The translations under genes were made by a program, and so were the position numbers. A stretch of 41,055 nucleotides of DNA, taken from NCBI GenBank assembly GCA_902605755.1, contig CACLDR010000012.1:1-41055 (forward strand). Direction: 5' to 3'. Source of the DNA: an uncultured Marinoscillum sp. GTDB taxonomy: Bacteria > Bacteroidota > Bacteroidia > Cytophagales > Cyclobacteriaceae. Below, piece after piece: positions 37,104 to 41,055 of the stretch; positions within the stretch are counted from its first letter, which is position 1; the number at the start of each line of letters is the position of its first letter. The notes under the pieces were generated by a model that was given only the letters and a program-made list of their open reading frames with translations, was not told where the DNA came from and did no database searches.

Positions 37104-37967
37104 ATGAATAAGCTCATCTTAACGTTGGGATTAATCCTTTGTTTCCTCAAAATCAAAAGTCAAAGCTTTTTAACTTGGAAGCTCAATGATCGATATTTCA
37201 GTGTGGTGTTAGGCTCTGGTCAAACCAAATATATTGGGGAACTTAATGCTGAAGGCAAGCGTCAAACTGACTTTTCTCATGGGAGCTTAGCTATTGAAGC
37301 AAGATTGTGGAGCCACATCAGTACTCGAATTTCTGCAGGTTTTTATCAATTACGCGGTGACGATGATAACGCTGCTGAGGGTAGCTATGAAAAAGAGCGA
37401 AACCTATCTTTCACTTCAAATAACTGGGAGTTCAATCTGCAAGGAATTTATTTTATACGTTCTTATGCTGGTAATTATGACCAACGATGGAAATTTGATC
37501 CCTATATTAGTTTTGGTTTTGGTGTTACCACTTTAGACCCCTTTACTTATCTACAAATCCAAGAAAATGGAGAAGAGATAAATGCCAAATTTTCACTTAG
37601 AGATTATCAAACTGAAAACGTCGCCTATGATCCCTTTGCCTTCATTATTCCAGCTAGCATGGGTATAAAAATGAAAATTACACCTTTCATTAACTTTAAT
37701 TTTGAGCTTGCTTATAGATATACATTCACAGACTATCTTGACGATGTTTCGGGAATCTTCCCCTCAATTACTGATGATAGTTCTATTAGAGCCAAATTAT
37801 CTAATCGAAGAAGAGAGCAATATCTAGAAAACGAAGACGCTTGGAAAAGCTTAGATGTCGGTTTTGATCGAGGAAATTCAAATAATAACGATCAGTACTT
37901 GTTTTTTTCCTTCCAAATAGAAGCCTTTCTAACGGGAGGAAAAGGGAAAATGTTTAAAAAATTTTAA
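37104..37967 (+). CDS. Outer membrane beta-barrel protein of unknown function
   Basis: 287 residues with a signal peptide (MNKLILTLGLILCFLKIKSQ). The mature protein alternates hydrophobic and aromatic strands (RYFSVVLGSGQTKYIGEL, WEFNLQGIYFIRSYAG, KFDPYISFGFGVTTLDP, FINFNFELAYRYTFTDYLDD), as in eight- to ten-stranded barrels of the OmpW/OmpA-like or DUF6089-like type found in Bacteroidota. The glycine and tyrosine pattern suggests a small surface barrel. Function unknown. It precedes the penicillin-acylase gene by about 100 bases. Confidence 0.75.
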   Translation: MNKLILTLGLILCFLKIKSQSFLTWKLNDRYFSVVLGSGQTKYIGELNAEGKRQTDFSHGSLAIEARLWSHISTRISAGFYQLRGDDDNAAEGSYEKERNLSFTSNNWEFNLQGIYFIRSYAGNYDQRWKFDPYISFGFGVTTLDPFTYLQIQENGEEINAKFSLRDYQTENVAYDPFAFIIPASMGIKMKITPFINFNFELAYRYTFTDYLDDVSGIFPSITDDSSIRAKLSNRRREQYLENEDAWKSLDVGFDRGNSNNNDQYLFFSFQIEAFLTGGKGKMFKKF

Positions 37968-38069
37968 GAGAGTGAACTCTCTTTCTCTTAAGATTTAAAA
38001 AGTAATTTATCAAAAAACAATGCACAATAAATAATAAAATTTAAATTTGAATATATACAATAAGCTTCT

Positions 38070-40499
38070 GTGAAATTTATCGGTTTTTTACTTTCATTTT
38101 CTGTCACCGCCTCATTAATAACTATTCTCAATATACCTTTTGATAGCATCCCTCCTATTGGGAAATTATTAAGCCCACATCAAGGATTTTGGATAAATAG
38201 TGAAAAAGAGGTCATCAATCTCTCTAAATTTATTGATTTGACCGCTCTCAAAAATGAAGTTACCATTCAATTCGATGAATTACTCATTCCTCATATCAAA
38301 GCTAAAAACAATGAAGATTTATTTTTAGCCCAGGGTTATGTAACCGCATATCATCGACTTTGGCAAATGGATTTTTATGCTAGAGTTGTAATGGGAAGAT
38401 TGTCAGAGGTAGTAGGGATTAAAGCCCTTGATTATGATAGACTTCAAAGGCGGTTAGGTCTTAAGGCCATGACAATAAAGCTTCATGATGGTCTAATGAA
38501 GGATCCGTATTATGCCGCACTCATTACCGCCTATACCAATGGAGTAAATTCATATATCACGTCTTTATCTTCAAGCGAATATCCAATTGAATTTAAACTA
38601 CTCAATTATAAACCTGAGAAATGGACAACGGTTAAAACATGTATGGCTTATGCCCTATTATCTAGTACTCTTTCGAGAAATGAAGCAGATATTGAAAATA
38701 CTAATTTTCGTAACATATTTGGTGATGATCTTTTTAATATTCTATTCCCTGAGCCCGATGGAAAATTAGATCCCATAATACCAAAAGATACTCCTTTTGA
38801 TTTTAATCCATTGAGCAAACCTCAAAAACCTGCAAAATTCGAATTGCAGAATATTATCAATGAAACAATTAGCAAGCAAAATCCCTTAAATGGAAGTAAC
38901 AATTTTGCCGTAGACGGTAGCAAAAGTAAATCTGGTCATGCCATATTGGCCAATGAACCGGATCTTGAACTTACGGCACCCTCCATCTGGTATGCCAGTC
39001 ACTTAACCAGTCCTGATATTAATGTCATGGGAGTAACCGTACCAGGTACACCAGTTATATTGATTGGTTTTAATGATTCTATCTCATGGGGAGTAACTAA
39101 TTCTCCACGAGACCAAGTAGATTGGTTTTCCGTTACCTTTAAAGATGATTTGAGAAAAGAATATTTATACAATAATCAATGGTTTAAAACAGAACAAATC
39201 CTCGAAGAAATTACAATTAGAGATAAAGAAAATTTTATTGATACCATCATTAGGGTTCATCATGGACCTATCGTATATGATCGTCATTATCTTGCTAATC
39301 ATGCAAAAGTAAATTTAGCAATGAGATGGATCTCACATGATGAGTCAACTACCTTTAAAGCCCTATTTCAATTTAATAAAGCAAATAATTATGATGAATT
39401 TGTCGATGGACTCCGTTTCTTTTCTGGTCCCCCTCAAAACATACTATACAGTGATGTAAAGGGTAATATAGCTCTCAATCTACCTGGCAAGTTCCCCATT
39501 AAATTTCCAGGCCAAGGAAAATTTATTTTAGATGGATCTAATCCTAATTCTGAGTGGCAAAACTATATCCCTTTTGAGCATAGATTAAAAAGATATAATC
39601 ATCCTCAAGGATTTTTGAGTTCAGCAAATCAATTTCCTGTAGACCAAACTACCTATCCTTATCATATTTACTCGAATCAATTCGAACATTATAGGAATAG
39701 AAGGGTGAATGATCGACTAACAACAATGCAAAATATTGAACCTGAAGACTTGATGAATTTGCAAAATGATAATTTCAATTACATTGCTTCCGAAATTTTA
39801 CCTTACTTATTATCCCAATTGGATACTATGTCACACAATGAGGATCAAAAAAAATTCTTTAATGAACTACAATACTGGGATTATTTTAATCATCCGAATA
39901 TAAAAGCCCCTAGCCATTTTGAATTATGGTCAGATATTTTGTGGGAAACTTTATGGGATGAGTTCGATACCATGTCATTTGCGGTGAATAAACCTAATAT
40001 CTATACCACTTCACAGCTAATTATTTCAGGTGGAATAACTGATTTTTCCGATCGATTGATAACACCTTTAGAAGAAACTCCCAATAATTTGATAAATTAC
40101 TCTTTTAACACCGCCGTGGATTCTCTCAATCAATGGTTAAGTGATAACGGTAATGATTATTCTTGGGGTGAATTTAAGGGTACTGAAATTAATCATTTGG
40201 TAAGTAGCTTTACCTCATTTAACTCAAAAAATATTTCTATTGGTGGGAATCATAATATTGTAAATGCGGCAAGTAAGCATCATGGTCCATCTTGGCGTAT
40301 GGTCGTTGAAATGGATCCAAAAGGCATCAATGCCTATGGAGTTTACCCGGGAAGCCAAACGGGTAACCCTGGGAATCCAATGTATGGGCATATGATCACA
40401 CACTGGGCTGACGGCAAGTACTATAATTTGAAATTCGGTCGAAATAAACTTTCAGCAGAAGATGTCCTTTATGAAGTTCGATTAAAGCCTAAAGAATGA
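38070..40499 (+). CDS. Penicillin acylase family protein (Ntn hydrolase)
   Basis: 809 residues from a GTG start. An N-terminal membrane segment or signal (about 3-25) is followed by the alpha-chain region (AQGYVTAYHRLWQMDFYARV, residues about 90-110), a linker, and the beta chain beginning at Ser276 in NGSNNFAVDGSKSKSG. In this family self-cleavage exposes that serine as the N-terminal nucleophile. Later blocks (NSPRDQVDWFSV and GNHNIVNAASKHHGPSWRM) are also conserved. Members hydrolyse amides such as beta-lactam side chains or acyl-homoserine lactones; the natural substrate here is unknown. Its stop overlaps the next start as ATGA. Confidence 0.9.
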   Translation: MKFIGFLLSFSVTASLITILNIPFDSIPPIGKLLSPHQGFWINSEKEVINLSKFIDLTALKNEVTIQFDELLIPHIKAKNNEDLFLAQGYVTAYHRLWQMDFYARVVMGRLSEVVGIKALDYDRLQRRLGLKAMTIKLHDGLMKDPYYAALITAYTNGVNSYITSLSSSEYPIEFKLLNYKPEKWTTVKTCMAYALLSSTLSRNEADIENTNFRNIFGDDLFNILFPEPDGKLDPIIPKDTPFDFNPLSKPQKPAKFELQNIINETISKQNPLNGSNNFAVDGSKSKSGHAILANEPDLELTAPSIWYASHLTSPDINVMGVTVPGTPVILIGFNDSISWGVTNSPRDQVDWFSVTFKDDLRKEYLYNNQWFKTEQILEEITIRDKENFIDTIIRVHHGPIVYDRHYLANHAKVNLAMRWISHDESTTFKALFQFNKANNYDEFVDGLRFFSGPPQNILYSDVKGNIALNLPGKFPIKFPGQGKFILDGSNPNSEWQNYIPFEHRLKRYNHPQGFLSSANQFPVDQTTYPYHIYSNQFEHYRNRRVNDRLTTMQNIEPEDLMNLQNDNFNYIASEILPYLLSQLDTMSHNEDQKKFFNELQYWDYFNHPNIKAPSHFELWSDILWETLWDEFDTMSFAVNKPNIYTTSQLIISGGITDFSDRLITPLEETPNNLINYSFNTAVDSLNQWLSDNGNDYSWGEFKGTEINHLVSSFTSFNSKNISIGGNHNIVNAASKHHGPSWRMVVEMDPKGINAYGVYPGSQTGNPGNPMYGHMITHWADGKYYNLKFGRNKLSAEDVLYEVRLKPKE

Positions 40500-40873
40500 A
40501 ATTTATCATCAAAATTTTTCTGATGAGTATATCGTCATATTTTCTTCCTTTATATCTCCCTTGGTGGAGTATTTCCATTGGAGCCGGAATTGTTTGCTTT
40601 TTGATACGCGGAAGCAATTTTAACAGTTTCAATGGAGGATTCATTGCAGGGGGTCTTATATGGTTTTACCTTTCCTTTACAATAGACCATATTACCCATT
40701 CCATTCTTTCGACAAAAATTGCTACTTTACTTAATTTGCCTGAATCTATTTGGCTTATTTACGCCAGTACGCTTATTGGAGCCTTAATTACTGGTTTTGG
40801 AGCCTTAACCGGAGGTTTACTGCGATCTATTCTCTCTTCAAAAAAACCGTCAAGAAATAACTACACATCTTAG
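40496..40873 (+). CDS. Small integral membrane protein, unknown function
   Basis: 125 residues with about four predicted membrane helices and a basic C-terminus (SSKKPSRNNYTS). Glycine-rich segments (GGFIAGGLIWFYL and TLIGALITGFGALTGGLL) occur within the helices. Its 4-base overlap with the penicillin-acylase gene suggests co-expression. I do not recognise the family. Confidence 0.7.
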   Translation: MKFIIKIFLMSISSYFLPLYLPWWSISIGAGIVCFLIRGSNFNSFNGGFIAGGLIWFYLSFTIDHITHSILSTKIATLLNLPESIWLIYASTLIGALITGFGALTGGLLRSILSSKKPSRNNYTS

Positions 40874-41055
40874 TTTGAATTATGTCACATAATTTTTTAA
40901 TATTTTTTCATTTATTGTTTAATTATGTGTAAACAATACATATAGTGGATACTTTATATAATGTTTTAACATGTAAATAAAAATGTGATAGTTTAAACAT
41001 TTAATTGGTATGTTTTTGGTTTGTCAGCTCTACGTTGTCCTATATGATATAATCA

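Noticed and set aside
1-41055. CRISPR arrays, prophage genes, transposases, integrases or known defence systems
   Set aside because: None seen. There are no regularly spaced short repeats, no transposase-like frames and no phage structural genes; the only repeated region (27.9-31.0 kb) has irregular, diverged modules.

Overview
The window looks like a chromosomal segment of an AT-rich member of the Bacteroidota, probably Cytophagales-like. The evidence is the mix of families: a TonB-dependent receptor of the outer-membrane beta-barrel family, a CrtD/CruF carotenoid pair, sufBCDSE followed by a SufT-type protein and a bacilliredoxin, a bacilliredoxin-type CGC protein, a long ribosomal protein S1 and TAnnTTTG-like promoter boxes. 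I make no species call.

Layout. 1-6070 (+) is a compact efflux operon: MarR regulator, membrane fusion protein, RND pump and TolC-like channel. 6400-9263 (-) holds a tail-specific S41 protease and the C-terminal two thirds of a ROK-family sugar kinase. At about 9260 the ROK fragment abuts, head to head, a LytTR response regulator that has lost its receiver domain, so two 5' ends are missing at one joint. 9765-13097 (-) is the thrS-infC-rpmI-rplT translation operon; infC probably starts at a rare AUU codon. 13458-16845 holds an HTH/S24 (LexA/CI-like) repressor divergent from crtD-cruF, with a tandem 12-bp repeat in the shared upstream region.

16945-17066 (-) is an unusual 122-nt tRNA-like element with canonical acceptor, D and T arms but no assignable anticodon arm. 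An Lrp/AsnC regulator follows at 17221-17685. 17862-23792 (+) is the SUF iron-sulfur assembly operon (sufB, C, D, S, E, a SufT/DUF59 protein and a CGC bacilliredoxin), then a dCMP-deaminase family protein and a convergent TonB-dependent receptor.

26871-31486 is the one accessory-looking stretch. It is AT-rich and holds a single convincing gene (a secreted protein at 28858-29751) plus at least three sets of diverged repeat modules arranged around it, with hairpins and short degenerate ORFs. 31487-34240 (-) carries murB and a lipoprotein amidohydrolase. 34467-36752 (+) is rpsA, followed by tRNA-Cys, an outer-membrane beta-barrel protein, a penicillin-acylase family Ntn hydrolase and a small membrane protein.

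Most of the window is housekeeping. The points that deserve attention are the ROK/LytTR deletion joint, the tRNA-like RNA, the repeat array at 27.9-31.0 kb, the repeats upstream of crtD and the non-AUG start of infC.
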